DNA of 64,000 nucleotides. Source: Kocuria rosea subsp. polaris (GTDB lineage: Bacteria > Actinomycetota > Actinomycetes > Actinomycetales > Micrococcaceae). The DNA lies in contig NZ_LQBK01000003.1 in the NCBI RefSeq assembly GCF_001483755.1, positions 1 through 64,000 of the forward strand, in the 5' to 3' direction. Within the stretch, counting starts at the first letter, position 1; each line of letters opens with the position of its first letter. Of this stretch, positions 30,650 to 39,787 are shown one piece after another. The notes under the pieces are model-generated. The model had not been told where the DNA came from and made no database searches. It saw nothing but the letters and a program-made list of their open reading frames with translations. The position numbers were made by a program, and so were the translations under genes.

Positions 30650-31875
30650 CCGCACCGGCCCTCGTTCTCGCTGCACCACTGGTTGTACTCCTCCACGTAC
30701 TCGAGGTGCTGCGCGTAGGTCTCGGAGAACTTTGTCTCGCCCGTGTCGAGGTTCACGGTGACCCAGAAGTAGTAGTCGTTCTCCTGCGGGTCGGCGGCCG
30801 CTGCGATGGCGGCGTCGCCCGGGGAGCCGATCGGGCCCACGGGCAGCCCCGGGTTGGCGAAGGTGTTGTACCGGTTGGACTCGTCGCGGCGCTCCTCCTC
30901 CGTGAAGTCGTAGCTCCTGCGGTCGAGGCCGTAGGTCACGGACGCGTCGGACTGGATGAACCCGGAGGTCTCGCCGTCGGGGTTGTCGAGGCGGTTCTGG
31001 ATCGCGCCCGCCACCACGTCGTAGTGCTCGGGCTGGACCTCGAACTCGATGATCGAGCCGATGGTGAGCACCTCGAAGATCCTGTCCTCGCCGCTGACAC
31101 CGTTGTCCTCCAGGGTCGCCCGGGTGCGGTCCACCATGTCGCGCAGGATCTGCTCCGCGGTGGCGTCCAGCGGGAACCGGTACTCCCCCGGGTGCAGCCA
31201 GCCCTCGAGGGTCGGGAAGCGCCCGGGGATCCCGAACGCCTCCGTGTCCTCCTCGTAGGCCTCGAACTCGGAGACCGGGATGCCCGTGGACTCGCTGAGG
31301 ACCCCGAAGACGTCGGACATGCGCAGGGTCCGGTTGACCGCCGCGTAGTGGGTGGCCTCGTCCTCCTCCATGAGCGCGTCCACGGCGGCCTCGGAGCTCA
31401 TCTCCGTGCGCAGCTCGTACTCGCCCGGCTGGATGAACTGCTCGGCGTGCTCCTCCTGGTAGGTCTCGACGAACGTCTCGGCGTCCGCCACGATACCCTG
31501 CTCCTGGAGCGCCACGGCGATCTGCCCGGTGGTGGCGCCCTGGCCCACGGAGAACGTCACGGGGTCCTTGCCGTCACCGCGGTAGTCGCGGATCTCGAAC
31601 CAGCCGAAGGTCGAGCCGAGCACGGACACGGTGATCAGCGCGGCGAGCAGGAACAGGGCGATGGCCGTGGTGAGGGACACGCGGCCGCGGCGCTGCCGCC
31701 GCTTGACCTGCTCCGGGGTGAGCTCCTCGTGCTCGAAGACGCCGCGCAGGCCGGTGGAGGGCTGCCGCGAGGACGGCGCGTCCAGGAGGCTCCCCAGACC
31801 GCCGCCGCCTCCGGAGGACTCGCGGGCTCCCTCGGGTCGGCGGGACGCCGACTGGTCGTACGGATCGTCGCTCAC
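30646..31875 (-). CDS. mltG: Endolytic murein transglycosylase MltG
   Basis: MltG cleaves nascent glycan strands and helps set peptidoglycan chain length. The 409-residue protein has a charged Gly/Ser-rich cytoplasmic N-terminus, one transmembrane helix near residues 70-92, a LysM-like region and the YceG catalytic domain with LEGWLHPGEYRF and IGSIIEFEVQ (catalytic Glu). It ends NTFANPGLPVGPI then a Cys-containing tail. Start and stop overlap ruvX and aroE by 4 nt each, a conserved actinobacterial string. Confidence 0.95.
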   Translation of the reverse strand: MSDDPYDQSASRRPEGARESSGGGGGLGSLLDAPSSRQPSTGLRGVFEHEELTPEQVKRRQRRGRVSLTTAIALFLLAALITVSVLGSTFGWFEIRDYRGDGKDPVTFSVGQGATTGQIAVALQEQGIVADAETFVETYQEEHAEQFIQPGEYELRTEMSSEAAVDALMEEDEATHYAAVNRTLRMSDVFGVLSESTGIPVSEFEAYEEDTEAFGIPGRFPTLEGWLHPGEYRFPLDATAEQILRDMVDRTRATLEDNGVSGEDRIFEVLTIGSIIEFEVQPEHYDVVAGAIQNRLDNPDGETSGFIQSDASVTYGLDRRSYDFTEEERRDESNRYNTFANPGLPVGPIGSPGDAAIAAAADPQENDYYFWVTVNLDTGETKFSETYAQHLEYVEEYNQWCSENEGRCG

Positions 31876-32546
31876 GAATGCTCTCCGTCCGGATCGGTGG
31901 TCGTCAACGGTGCCGTCCGCGCCCGGTCGGGCGCTCCGGCGGTGTCCTCGGCCGTGCTCCCGGCCTCGCGGGACGGCTGCCCGTCCTGCGCCCCGGCGGG
32001 ACCGTGCCCGTCGAGGTCCCCCCCATTATGCGCGACCGCCGGTTCCGCGGCGGCAGGGACCGGCGGGTCCACCGGCGCCCCGGGCTCCGCACCGGTCGCC
32101 CTGGCCCGGTCCACGGCGCTCTGCAGGATGGTGGCCGCGGCCACCTGGTCGACCTTGTCCATGTGGTCCCGGCGGGAGACCCCGGCCTCGAGGAGCGCCC
32201 GGTGGGCGTCCACCGTGCTGAGGCGCTCGTCGACCAGCCGCACCGGCACCTCGCGGCCCTTCACGCGCAGCCGCCGCACGAGGGCCTCCGCGTAGTCGCG
32301 GGCCATCGCGGTGGAGGCGTTCTCCCCGCCGTCGAGGCTGCGGGGCAGGCCGACGTAGACGGCGACGACGTCGTGCTCCTGGACCAGGCCGGCCAGCAGC
32401 TTCACGTCGAAGCCCTTCCGGGGGTCGCGCCGCAGCGTGGTGAGCGGCGTGGCGAGGATGCCGTCGGGGTCGCACAGGGCCACCCCGACGCGGACGAGGC
32501 CGACGTCGACCCCCATCCGCCGTCCCCGGGCGAAGGCGTCGCTCAC
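31872..32546 (-). CDS. ruvX: RuvX/YqgF RNase H-fold putative pre-16S rRNA nuclease
   Basis: Residues 1-150 form the YqgF RNase H-like domain: MGVDVGLVRVGVALCDPDG with the first acidic residue, VYVGLPRSLDG near residue 65, then VRLVDERLST and DKVDQVAAATIL. The family is implicated in 16S rRNA 5' processing. The protein is 224 residues rather than the usual 140-160, because of a ~75-residue disordered Pro/Ala/Gly/Asp-rich tail after residue 150. The GTG at 32546 overlaps the alaS stop, and its own stop overlaps the mltG start. Confidence 0.94.
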   Translation of the reverse strand: MSDAFARGRRMGVDVGLVRVGVALCDPDGILATPLTTLRRDPRKGFDVKLLAGLVQEHDVVAVYVGLPRSLDGGENASTAMARDYAEALVRRLRVKGREVPVRLVDERLSTVDAHRALLEAGVSRRDHMDKVDQVAAATILQSAVDRARATGAEPGAPVDPPVPAAAEPAVAHNGGDLDGHGPAGAQDGQPSREAGSTAEDTAGAPDRARTAPLTTTDPDGEHS

Positions 32547-35239
32547 GCGGCGGTGCCGCCCGTCGCCCGGGCGATGTCGGCCAGCACCGCGTCCAGGGCG
32601 GCCCCGACCTGGGCGGGGTCCTGCCCGCCGCCCTGGGCGATGTCGTCCTTGCCGCCGCCGCCGCCGCCGAGGACCTGGGCGGCGGTGCGCACGAGCCGGC
32701 CGGCCTGCACGCCCGCGTCGCGGGCGCCCTCGGTGGTGGCCACGAGGACCAGGGGCCGGCCCTTGGCGGTGCCCGTGACGGCGACCACGAAGGGCTCGGC
32801 CGTCATCCGGCCGCGCAGGTCGAGCGCGAGCGAGCGGACGTCGTCGGCCCCGGAGACCTCCCCCATGTCGTGGGCGAGGACCTTGACCGGGCCGACCTGG
32901 CGCACCCCGTCGAGCAGGGACCCCGCCTGCGCCTGCAGCTTCTCCCGGCGCAGCACCGCGAGCTCCTTCTCGGCCGACTTCAGCTTCTCGAGGGTGCCCG
33001 CCAGGCGCTCGGGCAGCTCCGCGGAGGACTGCGCCTTGAGCATGCCGGTCAGCTGGTGCACGAGGGTCCGCTCGGCGGCGAGGTGCCGGAACGAGTCCAG
33101 CCCCACGAGCGCCTCGACGCGGCGGTTGCCCGAGCCCACGGACTGCTCGGTCAGCAGCGTGAGCGAGCCGATCTGGGCCGTGCCGCCCACGTGCGTGCCG
33201 CCGCACAGCTCCCGGGACCACGGGCCGTTGAGCTCGACCACGCGCACCCGGTCCCCGTACTTCTCGCCGAACAGGGACATGGCGCCCATGGCCTTCGCCT
33301 CGGCGAGGGCCATCTCCTGGGTCACGACCTCGTGGTTGGCGTGGATCGCGGCGTTGGAGACCTCCTCGATCTCCTGGCGCTGGGCCTCTCCGAGGCCCTC
33401 GCCCCACGCGAAGTCGAAGCGCAGGTAGCCCTCCTTGTTGAACGAGCCGCGCTGGACGGCCTCGGGGCCGAGGACGTCGTGCAGGGCCGCGTGCACGATG
33501 TGGGTGCCGGTGTGGGCGGCCTCGGCGGCACGGCGCCGGGCGACGTCCACCTGGGCGTGCACCGTGGCGCCGGAGAGGGCCTCGCCCTCGCGCACCACCG
33601 CCTGGTGCACGGACAGCCCCTTCACGGGCTGCTGGACGTCGGTGACCTCGAGCACGAACCCGTCGCCGGAGATCGTGCCCCGGTCGGCGGCCTGGCCGCC
33701 GGCCTCGGCGTAGAACGGCGTCTCGTCCAGGACCACCTCCACGTGCGTCCCGGCCGGCGCGGCGGGGACGCTCACGCCGTCCTGCAGCAGGGCGCGCAGC
33801 ACCGTCCCGTGCCCCAGCCGGGTGTAGCCGGTGAACACCGAGCCGCCCTCGTCCACGAGCCGGCGGAACACCGAGAGGTCGGCGTGGGCGCCCTTCTTGG
33901 CGCGGGCGTCCTGCTGCGCGCGGTGGCGCTGCTCCTCCATGAGACCGCGGAAGGCCGTCTCGTCGACCGCGACCCCGGCCTCGGCGGCCATCTCCAGGGT
34001 CAGGTCGATGGGGAAGCCGTAGGTGTCGTGCAGGGCGAAGGCCTCCGCGCCCGAGACGGTCCGGCCCTGCTGCCGGGCGCCGGCCACCGCCTCGTTGAGC
34101 CGGGTGGTCCCGGACTCGATGGTCTTCAGGAACGCCCGCTCCTCGGCGTAGGCGATCCGGGAGATCCGCTCGAAGTCCTCGGCCACGTAGGGGTAGACGC
34201 CGCGCATGGCGTCCCGGGAGGCGGGCAGCAGCACGGGCAGGCAGGGCTCGGTGACGCCCATCAGGCGCATCGCGCGGATCGCGCGGCGCAGCAGGCGGCG
34301 CAGGATGTACCCGCGGCCCTCGTTGGAGGGACTGACGCCGTCGGCGATGAGCATCAGCGAGGAGCGGACGTGGTCGGCGACCACGCGCATCCGCACGTCG
34401 TCCTCGTAGCCCTCCTCCCCCGGCTTCTCCGAGCCGCGGTAGCGCTTGCCGGAGAGCTCGGCCGCCCGGTCGAGGACGGGCCGGACCTGGTCGGTCTCGT
34501 AGAAGTTCTCCACGCCCTGCAGGAGCATGGCCAGGCGCTCCACGCCGAGGCCGGTGTCGATGTTCTTCTCGGGCAGGTCGCCCAGGATCTCGTAGTCCTT
34601 GCCCGTGCCCTCGCCGCGCTGGTACTGCATGAAGACGAGGTTCCAGATCTCGATGTACCGGTCGTCGTCGACGGCCGGCCCGCCCTCCCGGCCGTACCGG
34701 GGGCCGCGGTCGTAGAAGATCTCCGAGTCGGGGCCCGCGGGGCCGGGCTGGCCGGTGTCCCAGTAGTTCTCGTCCCGGCCCATCCGCTGGATCCGCTCGG
34801 CGGGCACGCCCACGGTGTCCTTCCACAGCGTGTAGGACTCCTCGTCGTCCTCGTACACGGTGACCCACAGCCGGTCCGGGTCCAGGCCGAAGCGGCCCTC
34901 GTCCACGGGTCCGGTGAGCAGCTCCCAGGCCATGGGGATGGCCCGCTCCTTGAAGTAGTCCCCGAAGGAGAAGTTGCCGGCCATCTGGAAGAACGTGCCG
35001 TGCCGGGCGGTCTTGCCCACCTCGTCGATGTCGAGGGTGCGGATGCACTTCTGGATGGACGTGGCGCGCCGGTAGGGGGCGGTCTCCTGGCCGAGGAAGT
35101 ACGGGATGAACGGGACCATGCCCGCGATGGTGAACATGGCACCGGGCTGGGAGGAGATGAGCGAGGCGGAGGGCACCACGGTGTGGCCCTGGCCTTCGAA
35201 GTAGTCCAGCCAGCGCTTGGTGATTTCCTGAGACAGCAT
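32543..35239 (-). CDS. alaS: Alanyl-tRNA synthetase
   Basis: AlaS charges tRNA-Ala and edits mischarged Ser and Gly. The 898-residue protein contains the class II catalytic domain (GNFSFGDYFKE, GLGVERLAML), the tRNA-recognition region, the editing domain with zinc-site motifs HTGTHIVH and CGGTHV, and a C-terminal DHHA1-like domain ending in GGGGGGKDD. Length matches the family. The ATG at 35239 overlaps the preceding stop by one base, and the stop overlaps ruvX. Confidence 0.98.
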   Translation of the reverse strand: MLSQEITKRWLDYFEGQGHTVVPSASLISSQPGAMFTIAGMVPFIPYFLGQETAPYRRATSIQKCIRTLDIDEVGKTARHGTFFQMAGNFSFGDYFKERAIPMAWELLTGPVDEGRFGLDPDRLWVTVYEDDEESYTLWKDTVGVPAERIQRMGRDENYWDTGQPGPAGPDSEIFYDRGPRYGREGGPAVDDDRYIEIWNLVFMQYQRGEGTGKDYEILGDLPEKNIDTGLGVERLAMLLQGVENFYETDQVRPVLDRAAELSGKRYRGSEKPGEEGYEDDVRMRVVADHVRSSLMLIADGVSPSNEGRGYILRRLLRRAIRAMRLMGVTEPCLPVLLPASRDAMRGVYPYVAEDFERISRIAYAEERAFLKTIESGTTRLNEAVAGARQQGRTVSGAEAFALHDTYGFPIDLTLEMAAEAGVAVDETAFRGLMEEQRHRAQQDARAKKGAHADLSVFRRLVDEGGSVFTGYTRLGHGTVLRALLQDGVSVPAAPAGTHVEVVLDETPFYAEAGGQAADRGTISGDGFVLEVTDVQQPVKGLSVHQAVVREGEALSGATVHAQVDVARRRAAEAAHTGTHIVHAALHDVLGPEAVQRGSFNKEGYLRFDFAWGEGLGEAQRQEIEEVSNAAIHANHEVVTQEMALAEAKAMGAMSLFGEKYGDRVRVVELNGPWSRELCGGTHVGGTAQIGSLTLLTEQSVGSGNRRVEALVGLDSFRHLAAERTLVHQLTGMLKAQSSAELPERLAGTLEKLKSAEKELAVLRREKLQAQAGSLLDGVRQVGPVKVLAHDMGEVSGADDVRSLALDLRGRMTAEPFVVAVTGTAKGRPLVLVATTEGARDAGVQAGRLVRTAAQVLGGGGGGKDDIAQGGGQDPAQVGAALDAVLADIARATGGTAA

Positions 35240-35622
35240 TACCGGTGCTTTCCTTCGCGGTGGGTCGAGGGGGGTGTCGAGGGGTCGGTGGGGTCCGCCG
35301 AGGCCTCGGCCCCGTGGGGAGCGGTGGTGCCGTCGAGCACCGGCGGGGCGGTGTCGCGGGCGGCGAGGCGCGCGGCCGGCGGCCGGGGCGCGGCCACGCC
35401 GAAGGACTCGCGCAGCTCGGCCTCCCGTTCGTCCATGCCCGCCCGCACGGCGGCGGCGAACCGGTAGAGCCGGGACCGCCAGTCCCCGGCGCGGGGGGTG
35501 CGCGCGGTGCCGGCGGCCTCCCGGACGGCGAGGTCCTGGCCGGTCGAGCGGGCGAACCGGGTGGCGGCGGCGCCGAGCACCCCGCCGGCGGCCACGAGGG
35601 CGAGCCTGCCCCAGAAGCTCAT
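35239..35622 (-). CDS. Small membrane-anchored protein of unknown function (127 aa)
   Basis: This 127-residue protein has one N-terminal hydrophobic helix (residues about 5-22), then a basic/acidic helical stretch (WRSRLYRFAAAVRAGMDEREAELRE) and a Pro/Ala/Thr-rich tail. It is the small protein usually found between the DUF948 gene and alaS in actinobacteria. The ATG overlaps the DUF948 stop by 4 nt, and its stop overlaps the alaS start by one base. No catalytic residue is evident. A structural or anchoring role with the DUF948 partner is inference. Confidence 0.85.
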   Translation of the reverse strand: MSFWGRLALVAAGGVLGAAATRFARSTGQDLAVREAAGTARTPRAGDWRSRLYRFAAAVRAGMDEREAELRESFGVAAPRPPAARLAARDTAPPVLDGTTAPHGAEASADPTDPSTPPSTHREGKHR

Positions 35623-36047
35623 GGCCGGTCCTCCCCCGGGGCGCCGGGGACCGGCTCGTCGGCGGTCCCGAAGCGGTCGGCCCGGTGGGCGCCGCCCGTC
35701 GCGGTGTCGCCGGTGAACGCCCGGCGCACGCCGTGGGAGAACGCGGCGACCTTGATCAGCGGCTGGCCCACGGTGGAGGCCACCAGGGAGGACAGCGCGG
35801 AGACGTTCGCGGAGGCGTCGGAGACGTTGGTCGTGATGCCGTCCACCTTCTCGAGCTGGGAGTTGGTGGTCGAGACGGTGCGGGTGACCTCGTCGATGAG
35901 GGGGACGGTCTCGTTGTTGAGCGAGCGGATCGTCAGCCGCAGCTCGTCGAAGACCTTGCCGAGCTTGAGGATCGGCACCGCGAGCAGGAGGACCAGCACG
36001 GCGAACACCCCCGCGGCGAGCAGTCCTGCGATTTCTCCACCGGTCAT
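35619..36047 (-). CDS. DUF948 family membrane protein
   Basis: This 142-residue protein has an N-terminal transmembrane helix (residues about 7-27), then a helical, Ser/Thr/Asn-rich coiled-coil region (SLNNETVPLIDEVTRTVSTT onwards) that defines DUF948. A short charged tail follows. Function is unknown, though the fold resembles methyl-accepting-type coiled coils. It lies between the rpsD terminators and the downstream small protein, and is co-transcribed with alaS in many actinobacteria. Confidence 0.88.
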   Translation of the reverse strand: MTGGEIAGLLAAGVFAVLVLLLAVPILKLGKVFDELRLTIRSLNNETVPLIDEVTRTVSTTNSQLEKVDGITTNVSDASANVSALSSLVASTVGQPLIKVAAFSHGVRRAFTGDTATGGAHRADRFGTADEPVPGAPGEDRP

Positions 36048-36157
36048 GGGGCGGCGCGCTCCTTGCTGGTCGGGTCGAGGGGACCGGGGCGGCGGGGCCG
36101 CCCGGGCGTGCGGTGCCGGGCAACGGTGCGGTGCCCGGGGATCAACTGTACCGAACG

Positions 36158-36191
36158 GGAGAGCCCGCGGCGCAGGCGCCGCGGGCTCTCC
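36158..36191 (-). terminator. Second hairpin after rpsD
   Basis: Arms 36158-36173 and 36176-36191 are perfectly complementary over almost the whole length and extremely GC-rich. It follows the first rpsD hairpin, so the two form a tandem terminator ahead of the DUF948 gene. There is no U tract. Confidence 0.65.
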
Positions 36192-36202
36192 GCCGGTAAG
36201 GC

Positions 36203-36230
36203 CCTGCTCCCGGGGCGTCCCGGGAGCAGG
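36203..36230 (-). terminator. First hairpin terminator after rpsD
   Basis: CCTGCTCCCGGG (36203-36214) and its exact complement (36219-36230) flank a GCGT loop, 11 nt after the rpsD stop. This is a classic compact terminator stem. Confidence 0.7.
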
Positions 36231-36241
36231 AGCCCGCAGGA

Positions 36242-36874
36242 TCAGGCCATGCGGGCGTAGTACTCCACCACGAGCTGCTCCTCGCAGGTCACGGGGACCT
36301 CGGCGCGCTTGGGCTTGCGGACCAGCTTGGCCTGCAGCTTCTCGATCTGCACGTCGAGGTAGCCCGGGGTGTCGGGCAGCACGGCCTGGTGCGCGCCGGC
36401 GGCGGCGACCTGGAAGGGCACCATCTTCTCCGACTTGGCGTGCACGTGGATCAGCTGGCCCTCCTTGACCTGGTAGGAGGGGCGGTCCACCCGCTCGCCG
36501 TCCACCAGGATGTGGCGGTGCACGACCATCTGGCGGGCCTGGGCCATGGTCCGGGCGAAGCCGGAGCGCAGGACCAGGGCGTCCAGGCGGGACTCCAGCA
36601 GGGCGACCAGGTTCTCACCGGTCTGCCCCTCCTGGCGCTTGGCCTCGACATAGGCGATGTGCATCTGCTTCTCGCGGATGTTGTACTGCGCCCGGAGACG
36701 CTGCTTCTCGCGCAGCCGGACGGCGTAGTCCGAGTCGGCCTTCCGGCGGGCACGGCCGTGCTCACCGGGGCCGTAGGGACGGCGCTCGAAGTACTTCTCG
36801 GCCTTCGGGGTCAGGGCGATCCCGAGGGCGCGGGACTTGCGCACCTGGCGGCGCGCACGCGTGTTGTTAGCCAC
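36242..36874 (-). CDS. rpsD: 30S ribosomal protein S4
   Basis: S4 starts 30S assembly by binding 16S rRNA and, in many bacteria, represses its own mRNA. The 210-residue protein has the basic N-terminus, the S4 RNA-binding domain with LESRLDALVLRSGFA and ARQMVVHRHILVDG, and the C-terminal VVEYYARMA. The N-terminal zinc-binding cysteines are absent (zinc-free form). The GTG start has GAAAGG upstream. It is monocistronic, with a predicted promoter about 220 bp upstream and tandem terminators, unlike bacteria where rpsD lies in the alpha operon. Confidence 0.97.
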   Translation of the reverse strand: MANNTRARRQVRKSRALGIALTPKAEKYFERRPYGPGEHGRARRKADSDYAVRLREKQRLRAQYNIREKQMHIAYVEAKRQEGQTGENLVALLESRLDALVLRSGFARTMAQARQMVVHRHILVDGERVDRPSYQVKEGQLIHVHAKSEKMVPFQVAAAGAHQAVLPDTPGYLDVQIEKLQAKLVRKPKRAEVPVTCEEQLVVEYYARMA

Positions 36875-37095
36875 GTTTACCTTTCACAATGCGGTGCCCT
36901 CCCCCGTCCGGTGCCCGGCGCGGGGGGAGCGTGTTCTGTTCGGTCCGGCCTCCGAGGACGGGATCGGTCCCGCCGGAGAGGTGAGGATCAGCCGCAATCC
37001 TCCGGTCCTACAAGCGCCGTGGCCGCTCGCCGTGCACCGTGGTTGAGGCGGTGCGCCGGGCGTGCGGGAGCACGGGCCTTGCCGGCCGACGTCCC

Positions 37096-37101
37096 ACTAT
37101 A
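37096..37101 (-). promoter_or_regulatory. Predicted -10 box for rpsD
   Basis: TATAGT on the minus strand stands out in very GC-rich DNA. No good -35 hexamer is visible at the right spacing. If used, the rpsD leader is about 215 nt, long enough for an autoregulatory structure. Confidence 0.4.
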
Positions 37102-37150
37102 GCGTGTGCGGGCCCGCGGCGCGCCCCGGGCCCGCACAGTGCGGGCCGGC

Positions 37151-37204
37151 CCCCACAATGCGGACCGCCCCCACAATGCGGACCGCCCCCACAATGCGGA
37201 CCGG
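37151..37204. repeat. 18-bp tandem repeat, three copies
   Basis: The unit CCCCACAATGCGGACCGC is repeated at 37151, 37169 and 37187, the last copy differing at its final base. A degenerate copy lies just before (about 37133-37150). It lies between the glpK terminator and the rpsD promoter, with no gene across it. Confidence 0.9.
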
Positions 37205-37228
37205 CCCCCGCCCCCGTCCCGGCGCGCC

Positions 37229-37261
37229 GGAGCGCCGCCCGGGACTCCCGGACGGCGCTCC
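37229..37261 (-). terminator. Hairpin terminator after glpK
   Basis: GGAGCGCCG (37229-37237) pairs with CGGCGCTCC (37253-37261), and inner CCGGG/CCCGG arms extend the stem with one mismatch around an ACT loop. It starts 28 nt after the glpK stop. Confidence 0.65.
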
Positions 37262-37288
37262 GACGGCGAGCCCTCGGCGCGGACGCGG

Positions 37289-38812
37289 TCAGTCGACGTC
37301 CTCGTCCACCCAGTCGAAGGTCTTGGTGACGGCCTTCTGCCAGTTGCGGAACAGCCGGGCGCGCTGGGCGTCCTCCATCTGCGGCTCCCAGCGCTTGTTC
37401 TCGGCCCAGTTGGCGGTGACCTCCTCCGTCCCGGACCAGAAGCCGACGGCGATGCCCGCGGCGTAGGCGGCGCCGAGGGCCGTGGTCTCGGTGACCTCGG
37501 GTCGGATCACGGGCACCCCCAGCTGGTCCGCCTGGAACTGCATGAGCAGCTCGTTGGCGGTCATCCCGCCGTCCACCTTCAGCTCGGTGATGTCCACCCC
37601 GGCGTCGGCGTTCATCGCCTCGACCACCTCGCGGGACTGGTAGGCCGTGGCCTCCAGGGCGGCGCGGGCGATGTGGCCCTTGTTGACGTAGCGGGTCAGG
37701 CCCACCAGGGCGCCGCGGGCGTCCGAGCGCCAGTACGGGGCGAACAGGCCGCTGAAGGCCGGGACGAAGTAGGCCCCGCCGTTGTCCTCGACCGACGCGG
37801 CCAGGGACTCGACCTGCGGCGCGGAGGAGAGGATGCCCAGGTTGTCGCGCAGCCACTGGACCAGGGACCCGGTCACCGCGATCGAGCCCTCCAGGGCGTA
37901 GACGGCGTCCTGGTCGCCGATCTTGTAGCACACGGTGCTCAGCAGGCCGTTCTGCGAGTGCACCACCTCGGTGCCCACGTTCATGAGCACGAAGCTGCCC
38001 GTGCCGTAGGTGTTCTTGCCCATGCCCTTCTCGAAGCAGGCCTGGCCGAACATCGCGGCCTGCTGGTCGCCCAGGATCCCGGCGATCGGCACGTCCTTGA
38101 GGAAGCCGCGGGTGCGGCCCTTGCCGTAGACCTCGGAGGAGGAGCGGATCTCGGGCAGCATCGACGTGGGGATGCCCATGTCGGCGCAGATCTCCTCGTT
38201 CCAGTCGAGGGTCGCCAGGTTCATGAGCATGGTGCGCGAGGCGTTGGTGACGTCGGTGACGTGCACCCCGCCGTCCACGCCGCCGGTCATGTTCCACACC
38301 AGCCAGGAGTCGGTGTTGCCCATGAGCAGGTCCCCCCGCTCGGCCCGCTCCCGGGCGCCGTCCACGTTGTCCAGGATCCACTTGACCTTGGGGCCCGAGA
38401 AGTAGCTGGCCAGGGGCAGCCCCACGCGGTCCTTGTACCGGTCCGGGCCGGCGTCCCCGCCGAGCTCCTCGGCGATCTTCTGGGTCCGGGTGTCCTGCCA
38501 GACGATGGCGTTGTAGACGGGCTCCCCGGTGGTGCGGTCCCAGACCACGGTGGTCTCGCGCTGGTTGGTGATGCCCACGGCGGCCAGGTCCCGGGCGTTG
38601 ATCTCGGCGGAGGCCTCGGCGTCCGCGACGACCTTGCGGACGTTGCGCCAGATCTCCATCGGGTCGTGCTCCACCCAGCCGGCGCGCGGGAAGATCTGCT
38701 CGTGCTCGAGCTGGCCGGTGCTGACGATCGTGCCCCGGTGGTCGAAGATGATGGCCCGGGTGCTGGTGGTGCCCTGGTCGATGGCCATGACGTGCTGCGG
38801 TTCGGTGCTCAC
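37289..38812 (-). CDS. glpK: Glycerol kinase
   Basis: GlpK phosphorylates glycerol to glycerol-3-phosphate, trapping it in the cell. The 507-residue FGGY-family kinase has [11 protein letters not shown] at residues 10-20, RETTVVWDR near residue 85, GILGDQQAA near residue 260 and KVDGGMTAN near residue 410. The length is standard. The GTG at 38812 is 60 bp after glpF on the same strand. It is last of glpD-glpF-glpK and followed by a hairpin. Regulation by the divergent SorC-type protein is inferred. Confidence 0.97.
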   Translation of the reverse strand: MSTEPQHVMAIDQGTTSTRAIIFDHRGTIVSTGQLEHEQIFPRAGWVEHDPMEIWRNVRKVVADAEASAEINARDLAAVGITNQRETTVVWDRTTGEPVYNAIVWQDTRTQKIAEELGGDAGPDRYKDRVGLPLASYFSGPKVKWILDNVDGARERAERGDLLMGNTDSWLVWNMTGGVDGGVHVTDVTNASRTMLMNLATLDWNEEICADMGIPTSMLPEIRSSSEVYGKGRTRGFLKDVPIAGILGDQQAAMFGQACFEKGMGKNTYGTGSFVLMNVGTEVVHSQNGLLSTVCYKIGDQDAVYALEGSIAVTGSLVQWLRDNLGILSSAPQVESLAASVEDNGGAYFVPAFSGLFAPYWRSDARGALVGLTRYVNKGHIARAALEATAYQSREVVEAMNADAGVDITELKVDGGMTANELLMQFQADQLGVPVIRPEVTETTALGAAYAAGIAVGFWSGTEEVTANWAENKRWEPQMEDAQRARLFRNWQKAVTKTFDWVDEDVD

Positions 38813-38871
38813 GGGTGGTACCTCACTTCGTTGTGGTGTGCTGCGGGTCGGACGGGTGCGGGCCGCCGGGC

Positions 38872-39675
38872 TCAGGCCGGCGGGTTGGAGTAGAGCTGGA
38901 AGAAGCCGCCGGCGAGCATCGCGCCGAGGACCGGGCCGAGGACCGGGACCCAGGCGTAGGCCCAGTCGCTGGAGCCCTTGCCGCGGATGGGCAGCAGGGC
39001 GTGGGCGATGCGGGGCCCGAGGTCACGGGCGGGGTTGATGGCGTAGCCCGTGGGTCCGCCGAGGCTCGCGCCGATGCCGACCACGAGCAGGGCCACGGCC
39101 AGGGGGCCGAGCTGGGACGGGGTGTTGCCGAAGAGCAGGATCACCGCGACGAGGACGAAGGTGCCGACGATCTCGGTGACCAGGTTCCAGCCGTAGGAGC
39201 GCACCGCCGGCCCGGTCGAGAACACGGCGAGCTTGGTCGCTCCGAGGACCTCCTCCTCGATCTCCTCGTCGAAGTGCTTCTTGTAGGCCAGGAACGCCAC
39301 GACGGCGCCGAGGATGCCGCCGACGAGCTCGCCGGCGAAGTAGACGAGCGTGCTGACCGCGGTGATGGCCACGCCGGGGGCGTACTCCTCGGCCCCGCTG
39401 GCCCACAGGCCCACGGTCACGGCGGGGTTGATGTGGGCGCCGGACTGGTAGGCCACGTACACGCCGGCGAACACGGCCAGGCCCCAGCCGAAGTTGATCA
39501 TCAGGAAGCCGCCGCCGACTCCCTTGGTCTTCGGCAGCACGGCGTTGGCGACGACGCCGCAGCCGAGCAGCAGCAGCATCGCGGTGCCCGCGACCTCGGA
39601 CCAGAAGACGGTGGACAGGGGGATCGGCACGGCAGGCGCGACGGCCTGGACCACTGCGTTCGACATCGACAGCAC
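38872..39675 (-). CDS. glpF: Glycerol facilitator (aquaglyceroporin)
   Basis: GlpF lets glycerol diffuse across the membrane. The 267-residue MIP channel has six helices and both NPA boxes: HINPAVTVG near residue 81 and [12 protein letters not shown] near residue 213. The Asp after the second NPAR favours glycerol over water. The GTG at 39675 has GAGGAG 6 nt upstream; an in-frame ATG three codons later is an alternative. It lies between glpD and glpK on the minus strand. Confidence 0.96.
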   Translation of the reverse strand: MLSMSNAVVQAVAPAVPIPLSTVFWSEVAGTAMLLLLGCGVVANAVLPKTKGVGGGFLMINFGWGLAVFAGVYVAYQSGAHINPAVTVGLWASGAEEYAPGVAITAVSTLVYFAGELVGGILGAVVAFLAYKKHFDEEIEEEVLGATKLAVFSTGPAVRSYGWNLVTEIVGTFVLVAVILLFGNTPSQLGPLAVALLVVGIGASLGGPTGYAINPARDLGPRIAHALLPIRGKGSSDWAYAWVPVLGPVLGAMLAGGFFQLYSNPPA

Positions 39676-39787
39676 TTGCGACTCCTCGGTTGGTGCGGAC
39701 TGGGTGGACCGGTCGTCCGTCGGGGACGGCCGGTGGGGTGGGTTTCTGGGTGGACGGGGTCCGGTGGGACGCGCGGCGGCGGGACGC

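Noticed and set aside
37151-37204. A possible CRISPR array
   Set aside because: The repeats are contiguous, only 18 bp and have no spacers. No cas gene is in the window.
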